A DNA stretch of 35,728 bases from Sphingomonadales bacterium CG_4_10_14_3_um_filter_58_15 (GTDB lineage Bacteria > Pseudomonadota > Alphaproteobacteria > Sphingomonadales > Sphingomonadaceae), in NCBI GenBank assembly GCA_002783865.1, contig PFJE01000089.1:683-36410 (forward strand). The letters run 5' to 3'. Positions 26,250-33,335 of this stretch are shown piece after piece (the first letter of the stretch is position 1; each line of letters starts with the position of its first letter). The translations under genes were made by a program, and so were the position numbers. The notes beneath the pieces were generated by a model. That model had not been told where the DNA came from, did no database searches, and worked only from the letters and a program-made list of their open reading frames with translations.

Positions 26250-26253
26250 ATGA
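26089..26253 (+). CDS. Possible leader peptide coupled to acyl-CoA carboxylase beta (copy A)
   Basis: From the ATG at 26089 this is a 54-residue frame; an in-frame ATG at 26020 would make 77. The start choice is uncertain, and neither has a strong ribosome site. Its core (LKHYTRRGCDPARTPVFCGV, then QTKIAENKTMSFCK) matches a second ORF at 31796-32095 upstream of the haloalkane dehalogenase with 19 of 34 identical residues and no gaps. It ends ATGA with the carboxylase start, so re-initiation could feed the main gene. No known family is recognised. A non-coding repeat or promoter element that is open by chance is the alternative. Confidence 0.4.
   Translation: MLDSRLALLQEPDVLKHYTRRGCDPARTPVFCGVQTKIAENKTMSFCKDDRTQK
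26131..26232 (+). repeat. Dispersed 102-bp conserved leader element, copy A
   Basis: CTGAAACATTACACTAGG at the left end and ATTGCAGAAAATAAAA near the right end are shared with the copy at 31925-32026 (minus strand). A hand count gives about 69 of 102 identical bases, no insertions or deletions, and several synonymous differences. The sequence TTGCAGAAA..TTTCTGTAA within it is an inverted repeat. It points towards the carboxylase gene. Confidence 0.75.
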
Positions 26254-27773
26254 CCTGGCAACCCGAACTCGAAGAACTGGCCGAGCGCCAACGTCTCGCC
26301 GAAAAAATGGGCGGCGAGGAAAAGGTCTCGCGCCAGCATGGCCGCGGCAAGCTCGATGCCCGGGCCCGGATCGCCGGCATTGTCGATGAAGGCAGCTTTC
26401 GCGAGATCGGCAAGATTGCCGGGCGCGGCACCTATGCCGAGGATGGGACGTTCGAGGATTTCGCGCCGAGCAACCTGATCTTTGGCCGCGCCAATATCGA
26501 GGGCCGCCCGGTCGTCGCCAGCGCCGATGATTTCACCGTCCGCGGCGGGGCAGCCGATGCGGCGCTGCACCGGAAATTCACCCAGTGCGAGAAAATGGCG
26601 CACACGATGGGCATCCCGATGATCCGGATGATCGATGGCACCGGCGGTGGCGGCTCGGTCAAGAGCCTCGAGGATATGGGCTTCACCTATGTTCCCGCGG
26701 TGCCGGGCTGGGAGGATATCATCAAGAATCTCGACAACGTGCCGGTGGTGGCGCTGGCGCTGGGACCGACGGCGGGGATGGGCGCGGCGCGCACCGTCGC
26801 CAGCCATTATTCGATCATGGTCAGGGGCCTGTCACAGATTTTCGCCGCCGGCCCGGCGGTCGCCGCGGCGATCGGCGACACGCTTACCAAGGAGCAACTC
26901 GGCGGCTCCGATATCCACGCGACCAATGGCGTCGTCGACGAGGAAGTCGCCAGCGAGGCGGAAGCCTTTGTCACCGCGCGCAAATTCCTCTCCTATCTGC
27001 CGAGCAATGTGAACCAGAAGGCCGCGCGCACCGAGAATTGGGACCCGGTCGACCGCCGCGACGAAAGCCTGCTTTCCGCCGTGCCGCGCGCCGACAAGCA
27101 GGTCTATTCGATGCGCAAGATCATGACCTCGGTGTTCGACGAGGGCTCGGTCTTCGAAATGGGCAAACGCTGGGGCCGCGCCGCGATCACCGCCTTTGCC
27201 CGGCTCGACGGCTGGCCGGTGGCGGTGCTCGCCAATGATCCGTCCTTTCTCGGCGGTTCCTGGGAGGCCAAGTCATCGGAAAAGGTCGAGCGCTTCGCCA
27301 AGCTGGCCGAACAATTCCATCTGCCGGTGGTCCATCTGGTTGACAATCCCGGCTTCATGATCGGCGCCGAGGCCGAGCGCACCGGCACCATCCGCTATGG
27401 CGTGCAGGCGATGAACGCGGTCTACCGGGCGACCGTGCCCTGGGCCAGCGTCATCGTCCGCCGCGCCTATGGCATCGCCGGCAGCGCGATGAGCAATGCC
27501 GAAAATTTCCAGTATCGCTTCGCCTGGCCGTCTGGCGACTGGGGCTCGCTGCCGATCGCCGGCGGGCTCGAGGTCGCCTACAAGAGCGATATCGAAGGGT
27601 CCGAGGATCCCGTAGCGCGCCTGGCCGAGATCAAGGCCAAGCTCGACAAGGTCACCTCCCCGTTCCGCACCGCCGAACAGTTCAGCGTCGAGGATATCAT
27701 CGACCCGCGCGACACACGGCCGCTGCTGTGCGAATTTGCCGATCTGGCATGGCGGAAACTGGGCATCAATTGA
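26250..27773 (+). CDS. Acyl-CoA carboxylase beta subunit (propionyl-CoA/methylcrotonyl-type carboxyltransferase)
   Basis: The carboxyltransferase subunit of a biotin-dependent acyl-CoA carboxylase. The 507-residue product has the usual two crotonase-like halves: HGRGKLDARARIAGIVDEGSF near the start, IRMIDGTGGGGSVKSLEDMG and ALGPTAGMGAARTVASHYSIM in the first, and LVDNPGFMIGAEAERTGTIRYG with ASVIVRRAYGIAGSAMSNAE in the second. The latter glycine-rich loops form the acyl-CoA and biotin oxyanion holes. No biotin carboxylase subunit is encoded nearby, so the partner is elsewhere. The acyl substrate cannot be fixed. Its ATG lacks a clear Shine-Dalgarno and overlaps the stop of a conserved leader ORF, suggesting translational coupling. 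Confidence 0.9.
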   Translation: MTWQPELEELAERQRLAEKMGGEEKVSRQHGRGKLDARARIAGIVDEGSFREIGKIAGRGTYAEDGTFEDFAPSNLIFGRANIEGRPVVASADDFTVRGGAADAALHRKFTQCEKMAHTMGIPMIRMIDGTGGGGSVKSLEDMGFTYVPAVPGWEDIIKNLDNVPVVALALGPTAGMGAARTVASHYSIMVRGLSQIFAAGPAVAAAIGDTLTKEQLGGSDIHATNGVVDEEVASEAEAFVTARKFLSYLPSNVNQKAARTENWDPVDRRDESLLSAVPRADKQVYSMRKIMTSVFDEGSVFEMGKRWGRAAITAFARLDGWPVAVLANDPSFLGGSWEAKSSEKVERFAKLAEQFHLPVVHLVDNPGFMIGAEAERTGTIRYGVQAMNAVYRATVPWASVIVRRAYGIAGSAMSNAENFQYRFAWPSGDWGSLPIAGGLEVAYKSDIEGSEDPVARLAEIKAKLDKVTSPFRTAEQFSVEDIIDPRDTRPLLCEFADLAWRKLGIN

Positions 27774-27816
27774 CCGTTTTCGTCAAACTGTCATGAAAAA
27801 CCCGCACTGACCGGCC

Positions 27817-28653
27817 ATGAAAAAATTCTGGATCGCCGCCATTCTTGTCCTTCTGCCGACACCTGCGCTGGCCTGGGGAGAATATGCCCATCGCACCATC
27901 GCGGATATCGCCGAAGCCAATCTGGAACCGGCCGCAAAGGCGCGGATGAACCGGCTGTTCCGTTCGTCAGCCTTGCTCGGCACGCCGCAATGCGCATTGG
28001 ACAATATCGGCGATGCCAGCGTCTGGCCCGACTGCGTGCGCCGCGACCGGCTTCGCTGGGCCTATACCTCGCCCTGGCATTATCAGAATGTCGATATCTG
28101 CCAGCCCTTCGATCAGAAGAGCGCCTGCGCCAATGGCAATTGCGTGTCGGCGCAGATCGACCGCAATGCCGCCTTGCTGGCCGACAAAGAGCTGCCTGCG
28201 CATGTCCGCCTCGAGGCGCTGGCCTTTCTCGTCCATTTCGTCGGCGACATGCATATGCCGCTGCACAGCGGCGACCGCTCCGACCGCGGCGGCAATGACG
28301 TCAGCGCCGCTTATGGCATTATCGAGGGGCGAATGAATCTCCACTGGCTCTGGGACGGCCCGTTGGCCGAGCGGGCGATCAGCGACGGTCCGGAAATGGT
28401 GCGGCGATATAGCGGCGCGGAAAAGGCACAATTGTCGACCGGCAGCACCGACGACTGGGCGATGGAGGCATGGCAGGTTTCACGTGAATATAGCTACAAG
28501 ACCGCTGAAGACGCGCCGTCCTGCGGCAAGCCGCTGACCGGGCGCGGGCTGGTCGATAACACGGAAATTCCCGCGCTCGTCCCGATCGTGAGATTGCAGG
28601 TCGAACGATCGGCGCTCAGGCTTGCCCGATTGCTGGATGAAGCGCTGCGTTGA
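27817..28653 (+). CDS. S1/P1 nuclease, exported
   Basis: A zinc-dependent single-strand nuclease or 3'-nucleotidase. The 278-residue product has a signal peptide ending ALA, leaving W20 as the new N-terminus, which is itself a zinc ligand in this family; H25 (GEYAH) follows. The other ligands lie in FLVHFVGDMHMPLHSGDRSDRGGNDV and NLHWLWDG. Six cysteines (in PQCALD, WPDCVRRD, DICQPF, SACANGNC and APSCGK) can make disulfides, fitting periplasmic or secreted action. It lies 43 bases after the carboxylase gene, but the two have no obvious shared role; nutrient scavenging of nucleic acid is the likely role. The family is firm. Confidence 0.92.
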   Translation: MKKFWIAAILVLLPTPALAWGEYAHRTIADIAEANLEPAAKARMNRLFRSSALLGTPQCALDNIGDASVWPDCVRRDRLRWAYTSPWHYQNVDICQPFDQKSACANGNCVSAQIDRNAALLADKELPAHVRLEALAFLVHFVGDMHMPLHSGDRSDRGGNDVSAAYGIIEGRMNLHWLWDGPLAERAISDGPEMVRRYSGAEKAQLSTGSTDDWAMEAWQVSREYSYKTAEDAPSCGKPLTGRGLVDNTEIPALVPIVRLQVERSALRLARLLDEALR

Positions 28654-28730
28654 AGCGCCCGGCCGCTGGCGGGGCCGAAATATCATGGTGATCGGATAAT
28701 GTTACGCTAAATCAATGCGTTGCAGAAGGA

Positions 28731-28746
28731 TGTGATTCCGGTCACG
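28731..28746. promoter_or_regulatory. CRP/FNR-family-like site
   Basis: TGTGA-TTCCGG-TCACG fits the TGTGA-N6-TCACA form at nine of ten arm bases. It is 140 bases before the small zinc-ribbon gene, in the 232-base gap after the S1/P1 nuclease. A single match of this length can occur by chance and no such regulator is encoded in the window. Confidence 0.3.
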
Positions 28747-28885
28747 GAAATCTTGCGCCAATAGCCTATCAAGAGCGACGGGTGATGCAGAACATTTCAT
28801 CTCCCAAAATGAACGGTTCATCGCCGATACAGCAACGAACTGGCATTGCAGTCGTCAATAGTCCGGCAATAAGAAGGAAGAAACG

Positions 28886-29146
28886 ATGTATTTATCACCA
28901 AGATCATTCATCAATCAGCCTGCTCAAGCCTTGGCCAATCACGGAATTCAGCGCGGTTACCAGCCGCTATATCATCTCGATATCGTCAACCGCTGCCCCG
29001 GTTGCGGGAAATCGCACTGGCATGTCGGACGCTTCAGCGCCGAATGCGCCCATTGCGAAACCGCTCTGCCGCTGGCGATGGTCGCGACCCAGCCGATGCA
29101 ACCGCGCTTCACCGAACATTTCAGCAAGACAGCAATGGTGGCCTAA
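28886..29146 (+). CDS. Small zinc-ribbon hypothetical protein
   Basis: An 86-residue protein that begins MYLSPRSFINQPAQALANHG and contains NRCPGCGKSHWHVGRF followed by AECAHCETALPLAM. The two CxxC pairs, 18 residues apart, form a plausible four-Cys zinc ribbon; the last 25 residues are polar. The ATG at 28886 is preceded by AAGAAGGAAGAAACG, a strong ribosome site. It sits in its own gap between the nuclease and the M20-type gene. No named family is recognised. A zinc-bound protein interaction or nucleic-acid role is plausible but not shown. Confidence 0.75.
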   Translation: MYLSPRSFINQPAQALANHGIQRGYQPLYHLDIVNRCPGCGKSHWHVGRFSAECAHCETALPLAMVATQPMQPRFTEHFSKTAMVA

Positions 29147-29223
29147 CAAAATAGACGCTCAATTCAGACTTGCGGTCTATCGATTTCGCGGTCAATATTA
29201 ACCCCTTAACAAGGGGAACATTG

Positions 29224-30762
29224 ATGACCGCAGATAGTAAGTTTTTGTCCGTTGACCGCCGTCAGGCGCTGCGCGGAGCGGCCATGGCCGGTGCGGGCGC
29301 GATGTTCATCTCGCCGGGTATGGCGCTATCCGCCGACAGCGACATGACCGCTATCCGCAAGGCCGCAGAAGCGGGGCGCGACGCCTCGGTCAAGCGGATC
29401 CAGGACTGGATCGCACTCCCTTCGATCGCAGCCGAAGACCGCAACATGGCCGAAGGCGCGCAATATATGGCAGAACTCGCCAAAGACGCCGGATTCCAGC
29501 ATGTCGAAATCGTGCCCACCGATGGCCACCCCGGCGTCTTCGCCACCTTGGACGCAGGCGCGAAACGGACGCTCGGTATCTATTTCATGTATGACGTCAA
29601 GCAATTTGACCCATCGGAATGGTCCTCCCCGCCACTGGAAGCCGCGATTGTCGACCGGCCCGGTTTCGGCAAGGCGATCATGGGCCGCGGCGCGGTCAAT
29701 CAGAAAGGTCCGGAAGCCACCTTCCTCGCGGCCCTGCATGCCATTCGTGCCGCCGACCGGAAAATGCCCGTCAATATCGTCCTGATTTGCGAGGGCGAGG
29801 AAGAAATCGGCTCGCCGCATTTCAAGCAGGTGGCGACCAAGCCCAATGTGCTGGCCGCGCTGAAGAAATGCGAGGGCATATTCATCCCGGCGAGCTGGCA
29901 GGACAAGAGCGGCAATGTCAGCGTCAATCTTGGTTCCAAAGGCCTGATCGAACTGGAACTGGTGGCCAGCGGCGAGAAATGGGGCCGCGGTCCGAAGGGT
30001 GATATCCATTCCAGCCTGAAAGCCATGGTCGACAGCCCCAGCTGGCGTCTGGTGCAGGCGCTGCAGACTTTGGTCACGCCCGATGGCAACACGCCGGCGA
30101 TCGACGGGTGGTTCGAGAATGTCCGGCCGCTGACCGCGCGCGAAAAGGCGCTGATCGCCGAGACCGCCCGCAATTCCGATGAAGCCCAGCGCAAGGCGGT
30201 GCTGGGCGTCAATCACTGGATCGATGACCTGCCGTTCGAAGAGGCGCTCCAGCGTCTCGCCCAGGAACCGACGGTCAATATCGAAGGCCTGGTCGCCGGC
30301 TATACCGGACCCGGCGGCAAGACCGTCCTGCCCGGACGGGCCGTCGCCAAACTCGATCTGCGCCTCGTCCCCAACCAGACCCGCGCCGAAGCCGAGACCA
30401 AGTTGCGCGCGCATCTCGATGCCCATGGCTTCCCGGACGTCGAAGTCAATGTCAGCGGCGGCTATGACCCGACCGAGACCGACGAGAAAAGCCGCCTGAT
30501 CCAGACCGAACTGGCGACTTATGAGCGCGCCGGCATCCAGGCGACGCTCAACCCGCGGCTGGCAGGATCATGGCCCGGGGCCACCTTTACCAGTCCCCCG
30601 GTCTCCATTCCGGCCGGCCATTTCGGCATGGGCCACGGTGCCGGGGCGCATGCACCGGATGAATATTATCTCATCGAATCCACCAACCCGAAAGTCGCCG
30701 GCCTGGTCGATGCGACGATGGGCTATGCCGACTTTCTCTATCAGCTGGCGGCGATCAAATAG
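29224..30762 (+). CDS. M20 family metallopeptidase homologue with altered metal ligands, Tat leader
   Basis: A 512-residue protein starting MTADSKFLSVDRRQALRGAA, a twin-arginine leader (DRRQAL) with an Ala/Gly/Met-rich stretch, so it should be periplasmic. The frame is open 18 codons further up, but AAGGGGAAC before 29224 and the leader fix the start. M20 elements are present in order: LGIYFMYDVKQFDPSEWSSPPLEA, then IMGRGAVNQKGP, LICEGEEEIGSP and GAGAHAPDEYYLI. In active M20 enzymes the first is HYDVQP with a zinc His, and the second is GRGxxDDKG with a bridging Asp; here M122 and N159 take those places. The Glu pair and C-terminal His remain. It may have altered activity or be inactive. The substrate is unknown. 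Confidence 0.85.
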   Translation: MTADSKFLSVDRRQALRGAAMAGAGAMFISPGMALSADSDMTAIRKAAEAGRDASVKRIQDWIALPSIAAEDRNMAEGAQYMAELAKDAGFQHVEIVPTDGHPGVFATLDAGAKRTLGIYFMYDVKQFDPSEWSSPPLEAAIVDRPGFGKAIMGRGAVNQKGPEATFLAALHAIRAADRKMPVNIVLICEGEEEIGSPHFKQVATKPNVLAALKKCEGIFIPASWQDKSGNVSVNLGSKGLIELELVASGEKWGRGPKGDIHSSLKAMVDSPSWRLVQALQTLVTPDGNTPAIDGWFENVRPLTAREKALIAETARNSDEAQRKAVLGVNHWIDDLPFEEALQRLAQEPTVNIEGLVAGYTGPGGKTVLPGRAVAKLDLRLVPNQTRAEAETKLRAHLDAHGFPDVEVNVSGGYDPTETDEKSRLIQTELATYERAGIQATLNPRLAGSWPGATFTSPPVSIPAGHFGMGHGAGAHAPDEYYLIESTNPKVAGLVDATMGYADFLYQLAAIK

Positions 30763-30778
30763 GCGCGCGTCTGGGTTG

Positions 30779-30850
30779 CCGTTAGTGGTGAGCCTGTCGA
30801 ACCACGCCTCCCGGACGAGAGGCGCCCTTCGACAGGCTCAGGGCTAACGG
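30779..30850. repeat. REP-like inverted pair, GAGCCTGTCGAA family (copy 2)
   Basis: CCGTTAGTGGTGAGCCTGTC-GAACCACGCC (30779-30808) faces GGCGCCCTTCGACAGGCTCA-GGGCTAACGG (30821-30850), a 30-base arm pair with only a 12-base loop. It lies between the convergent M20-type and dehalogenase genes, where it could also act as a bidirectional terminator-like hairpin. Confidence 0.9.
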
Positions 30851-30878
30851 CTAGCCACCAAAACTTCACCCGCCGCCA

Positions 30879-31799
30879 TCAGATATCGCCAAATGACTTG
30901 AGCGCCGCCGGCGCAACAATGTCGCCCCATTCCTGCACAAAATGACCGGCTTCCTCGATCAGCAGCGGCTCCGGACAGCCCCTGATCAGGCCGTGCATCA
31001 TCTTCATCACCGGCGGGCCGAGTACCGGGTCGGAACCGCCGATCGCCATGAAGCTGGGGCCGGACCATTCGCTGCTCCAGAAGGCAGCCGCCTGCTTGCT
31101 GACCGCGACACCATCCATGTCGGGCTCGACCGGCACCAGCGCCGGAAAGGTCCGCGCGCCGGCCTGATAGCTGTCATCCGGATAGGGCGCGTTATAGGCG
31201 GCGATCTCGGCCTCGCTCATCTCCGGCGTGCCGCGCGCGATAATCTCGCCGGCGTCAAAGTCCGGCACGGTCAGCGCATATTGCTTCCACGCGTTGAAGC
31301 CGTCCCCCGCCCCGGTGCCCAGACCCAGGGCGGTGTTCATGATGATCAGCCGCGACAGACGTGCCTTGAAATCCGAGTCCACCGGCAGCGTCAACCCGAT
31401 CAGCCCGCCCCAGTCCTGCACCACCAGCGTGATATTGATCAGCTCAAGCCGCTCGACCAGCGCCAATATATGATTGCGGTGAAAGTCGAACGAATAGCTG
31501 GCGAGATCGGTTGGCTTGTCGGAGCGGCCAAAACCGAAGAAATCCGGACAGACCACCCGCGCGCCGGTGGCGGTAAAATGCGGGATCATCTTGCGGTAGA
31601 GAAAGGACCAGCTCGGCTCACCATGCAGGCACAGGAAGGTGGTCTCCGCATCCGCTGGTCCGGTATCGACCCAGGCGGCACGCAGCCCTTCATAGCCCGG
31701 CAGATCATCGGCATAATCGACCGGATAATCAAAATCCGGCAGATTGGCGAAGCGTTCCTCCGGCGTGCGGACGGCGGCGATAGCGGGGGTGGTGATCAT
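30879..31799 (-). CDS. Haloalkane dehalogenase, HLD-I (DhlA-like) subfamily
   Basis: An alpha/beta-hydrolase of 306 residues that releases halide from haloalkanes. It has the oxyanion motif HGEPSWSFLYRKM, the nucleophile D129 in VVQDWGG (W130 for halide), a second likely halide Trp in NAWKQYALTVPDF (W171), the acid D257 in IGGSDPVLGP, and the base H286 in EEAGHFVQEWG. The cap region (MSEAEIAAYNAPYPDDSYQAGA) closely follows DhlA. All five catalytic positions are kept, so activity is likely; the substrate range is unknown. The ATG at 31799 has GAGAGGA ten bases upstream, yet also overlaps the TGA of the upstream conserved leader ORF (ATGA). No dehalogenation partners are next to it. Confidence 0.93.
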   Translation of the reverse strand: MITTPAIAAVRTPEERFANLPDFDYPVDYADDLPGYEGLRAAWVDTGPADAETTFLCLHGEPSWSFLYRKMIPHFTATGARVVCPDFFGFGRSDKPTDLASYSFDFHRNHILALVERLELINITLVVQDWGGLIGLTLPVDSDFKARLSRLIIMNTALGLGTGAGDGFNAWKQYALTVPDFDAGEIIARGTPEMSEAEIAAYNAPYPDDSYQAGARTFPALVPVEPDMDGVAVSKQAAAFWSSEWSGPSFMAIGGSDPVLGPPVMKMMHGLIRGCPEPLLIEEAGHFVQEWGDIVAPAALKSFGDI

Positions 31800-32095
31800 G
31801 GCGGGAAATCCTCTCTAATTTTGCGGCCAAATCTGTCAGGCTGAGGGGAGCCGGTCAAGCGCCAATGGAATTCCTGGGATAACCGGCGCGCAAAATTGCC
31901 CGCATGGAAATTGCCCGCGAAAACTTTACACAGACCGATCCTTTTATTTTCTGTAATCTTTGCCTGAAACCCGCGAAATACAGGGATATTGGCGGCACCA
32001 AAGCCGCTCCTAGTGTAACCTTTCAAATGACCGGGCGGAAAGCGCCAACAGTCAGGAGCAGAGAAACTGAAAAGACTCATCACAATGCGGAGCAT
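31796..32095 (-). CDS. Possible leader ORF coupled to the dehalogenase (copy B)
   Basis: A 99-residue frame whose stop overlaps the dehalogenase ATG. Residues 24-57 (LKGYTRSGFGAANIPVFRGF, then QAKITENKRIGLCK) match the copy-A leader; the part after it is unlike copy A and may be coding only by chance. The start is uncertain; no strong ribosome site is seen before 32095. No known family is recognised. Confidence 0.35.
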   Translation of the reverse strand: MLRIVMSLFSFSAPDCWRFPPGHLKGYTRSGFGAANIPVFRGFQAKITENKRIGLCKVFAGNFHAGNFARRLSQEFHWRLTGSPQPDRFGRKIREDFPP

Positions 32096-32313
32096 AAGCG
32101 CGATGGGGTGGTGTAGGAAAGCGGGTTTTCAACCGCAGACCAAGCCGACCGGCGAACCGGGGCGCTGGCCCCATGACGGAACCAGCAAGACGCCGAAGCG
32201 CCAACAGAACATCTGCCGCGGCCGCCGGAAAATCGACAGGCTGTGACCATGAGCATAAAGGTCACCCAGCGAATCAGCTATATTCTCTCCTGATACAAGA
32301 AAGGAGAAGTATC
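31800..32313. other. 514-base divergent intergenic region
   Basis: It separates the dehalogenase (minus) from a hypothetical gene (plus). It holds the copy-B leader element and about 290 bases on the other side without a supported gene. The frame of the hypothetical gene extends back to 32173, but without a ribosome site. Confidence 0.6.
31925..32026 (-). repeat. Dispersed 102-bp conserved leader element, copy B
   Basis: It is the minus-strand counterpart of 26131-26232, sharing GGTTACACTAGG at its start and ATTACAGAAAATAAAA near its end. It lies 125 bases before the dehalogenase start and points towards it. Confidence 0.75.
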
Positions 32314-32931
32314 ATGGCAAAACGTCTAACTATAAAGATCAAGCAAATCAAATGTATCGAAGAAAATGAGGCGAGTGATGACGAAATCTACATCATCGGC
32401 CGCAGTGTGGAATGGGAAGGCAGCCAGAAACTGGATATAACCGAACAAATCAACTATTTTCCGTCGGAAAAGAGTACCGTGGATTTCGACAAGGATGACC
32501 CTCCGTATGACGCACAGGACTTCCTCTTGGTGGATCACCGGTTCGATAATCAGTTGCGGGTCAATCTTGCCCTGTGGGAAGAAGATTCTGGTCGCCTGAC
32601 AATGGCACAGCTCGAAAAATTTTATGAAGAGATCGACAAGGCGATCGTCGACGCCTTTAACGAGGCATCGGAAAAAGCGGGCGTGTTTTCGCTATTTGTT
32701 GATGCCGCCGGCGTGATCGGCAAGCCGTTTATCCGCACCAGCTTCGTACTGACGAAACTGGTCCAGAAAATCTGGAAGATCTCTGATCCGGACGACCTGA
32801 TTCAGGATCGGAACTTTCTCTACAATCGCGATATGACCGATTTTGAAAAGAACGATTTTACGTGGCTTTGTCGCGGCGATGGCGCCAATTACGAGGTGAC
32901 GCTGGCAATCAAGCTGGAGACCGTCAACTGA
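32314..32931 (+). CDS. Hypothetical protein, acidic, soluble
   Basis: Not recognised. A 205-residue acidic protein without signal peptide or membrane helix. The first part (AKRLTIKIKQIKCIEENEAS, DDEIYIIGRSV, KLDITEQINYFP) looks like beta strands. The middle (MAQLEKFYEEIDKAIVDAFNEASEKAGVF) looks like an amphipathic helix, and the end (NFLYNRDMTDFEKNDFTWLCRGDGANYEVTLAIKLETVN) again like strands. The ATG at 32314 is chosen because AAGGAGAAG precedes it and the low-quality 47 residues upstream look non-coding. It is followed directly by the nested inverted repeat at 32940-33051. A C2-like or effector-type beta-sandwich is possible but unproven. Confidence 0.75.
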   Translation: MAKRLTIKIKQIKCIEENEASDDEIYIIGRSVEWEGSQKLDITEQINYFPSEKSTVDFDKDDPPYDAQDFLLVDHRFDNQLRVNLALWEEDSGRLTMAQLEKFYEEIDKAIVDAFNEASEKAGVFSLFVDAAGVIGKPFIRTSFVLTKLVQKIWKISDPDDLIQDRNFLYNRDMTDFEKNDFTWLCRGDGANYEVTLAIKLETVN

Positions 32932-32939
32932 ACGTGGCC

Positions 32940-33051
32940 CCGGCGGGAAACGCCCTCAGCTATCAGGCCTGCGTATATGGGAGATAAATGGCTGACCGAA
33001 GACTGTTTTCGGTCGACCCTTTATCTCTTTGATATGGTTTTATCCCGCCGG
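32940..33051. repeat. Nested inverted repeats (three stems), possible terminator or structured element
   Basis: Outer arms CCGGCGGGA (32940-32948) and TCCCGCCGG (33043-33051) are perfect complements. Inside lie GAGATAAA (32981-32988) with TTTATCTC (33020-33027), enclosing GACCGAA (32994-33000) with TTCGGTC (33008-33014). It begins 9 bases after a stop codon. No T-run follows, so it is not a standard terminator. Confidence 0.7.
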
Positions 33052-33294
33052 ATTGTTCGGCAGTGCTATCTCATGCCGGTATTTGGCAAACTATCACCCT
33101 AATCCGTAAGCCCAAGATCGAACGCCGCCAGCAGGGCCGTGCTATTTTTACGACAGAAGCAATGTCGTTGCCATTTATGTGACTGGCGATGGAACGACCG
33201 TGCCGTCGGACCGTTTACCCTGTTCGTCGATGGATCGCTAGTTTTGTCATACTGTTCATCGAAGAGAAAGCCCGCATCAGTAGCGGCCATAACC

Positions 33295-33310
33295 GGAACA
33301 ATATTGTTCC
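33295..33310. promoter_or_regulatory. Perfect 16-bp palindrome before the outer-membrane gene
   Basis: GGAACAATATTGTTCC is fully self-complementary and ends 25 bases before the ATG at 33336, close to the ribosome site. It could be an operator or, in the transcript, a hairpin near the start. Confidence 0.5.
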
Positions 33311-33335
33311 ATGTTTAGTTAGTTGGAGTAAAATA

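Larger units (their letters stand above)
32932..33335. other. 404-base intergenic region with nested hairpin and palindrome
   Basis: It lies between the hypothetical gene and the outer-membrane protein gene. It contains the nested inverted repeat 32940-33051 and the perfect palindrome 33295-33310. The plus-strand frame from 33189 that runs into the outer-membrane gene is not supported before 33336. Confidence 0.6.

Noticed and set aside
29326-30426. 366-residue minus-strand open frame
   Set aside because: Antisense shadow of the M20-type gene with no recognisable motif or ribosome site.
32173-32313. 47-codon N-terminal extension of the hypothetical protein
   Set aside because: AAGGAGAAG just before 32314 and low-quality upstream residues favour the internal ATG.
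33189-33335. 49-codon N-terminal extension of the outer-membrane protein
   Set aside because: A signal peptide and ribosome site define the start at 33336; the extension is arginine-rich and crosses the palindrome.
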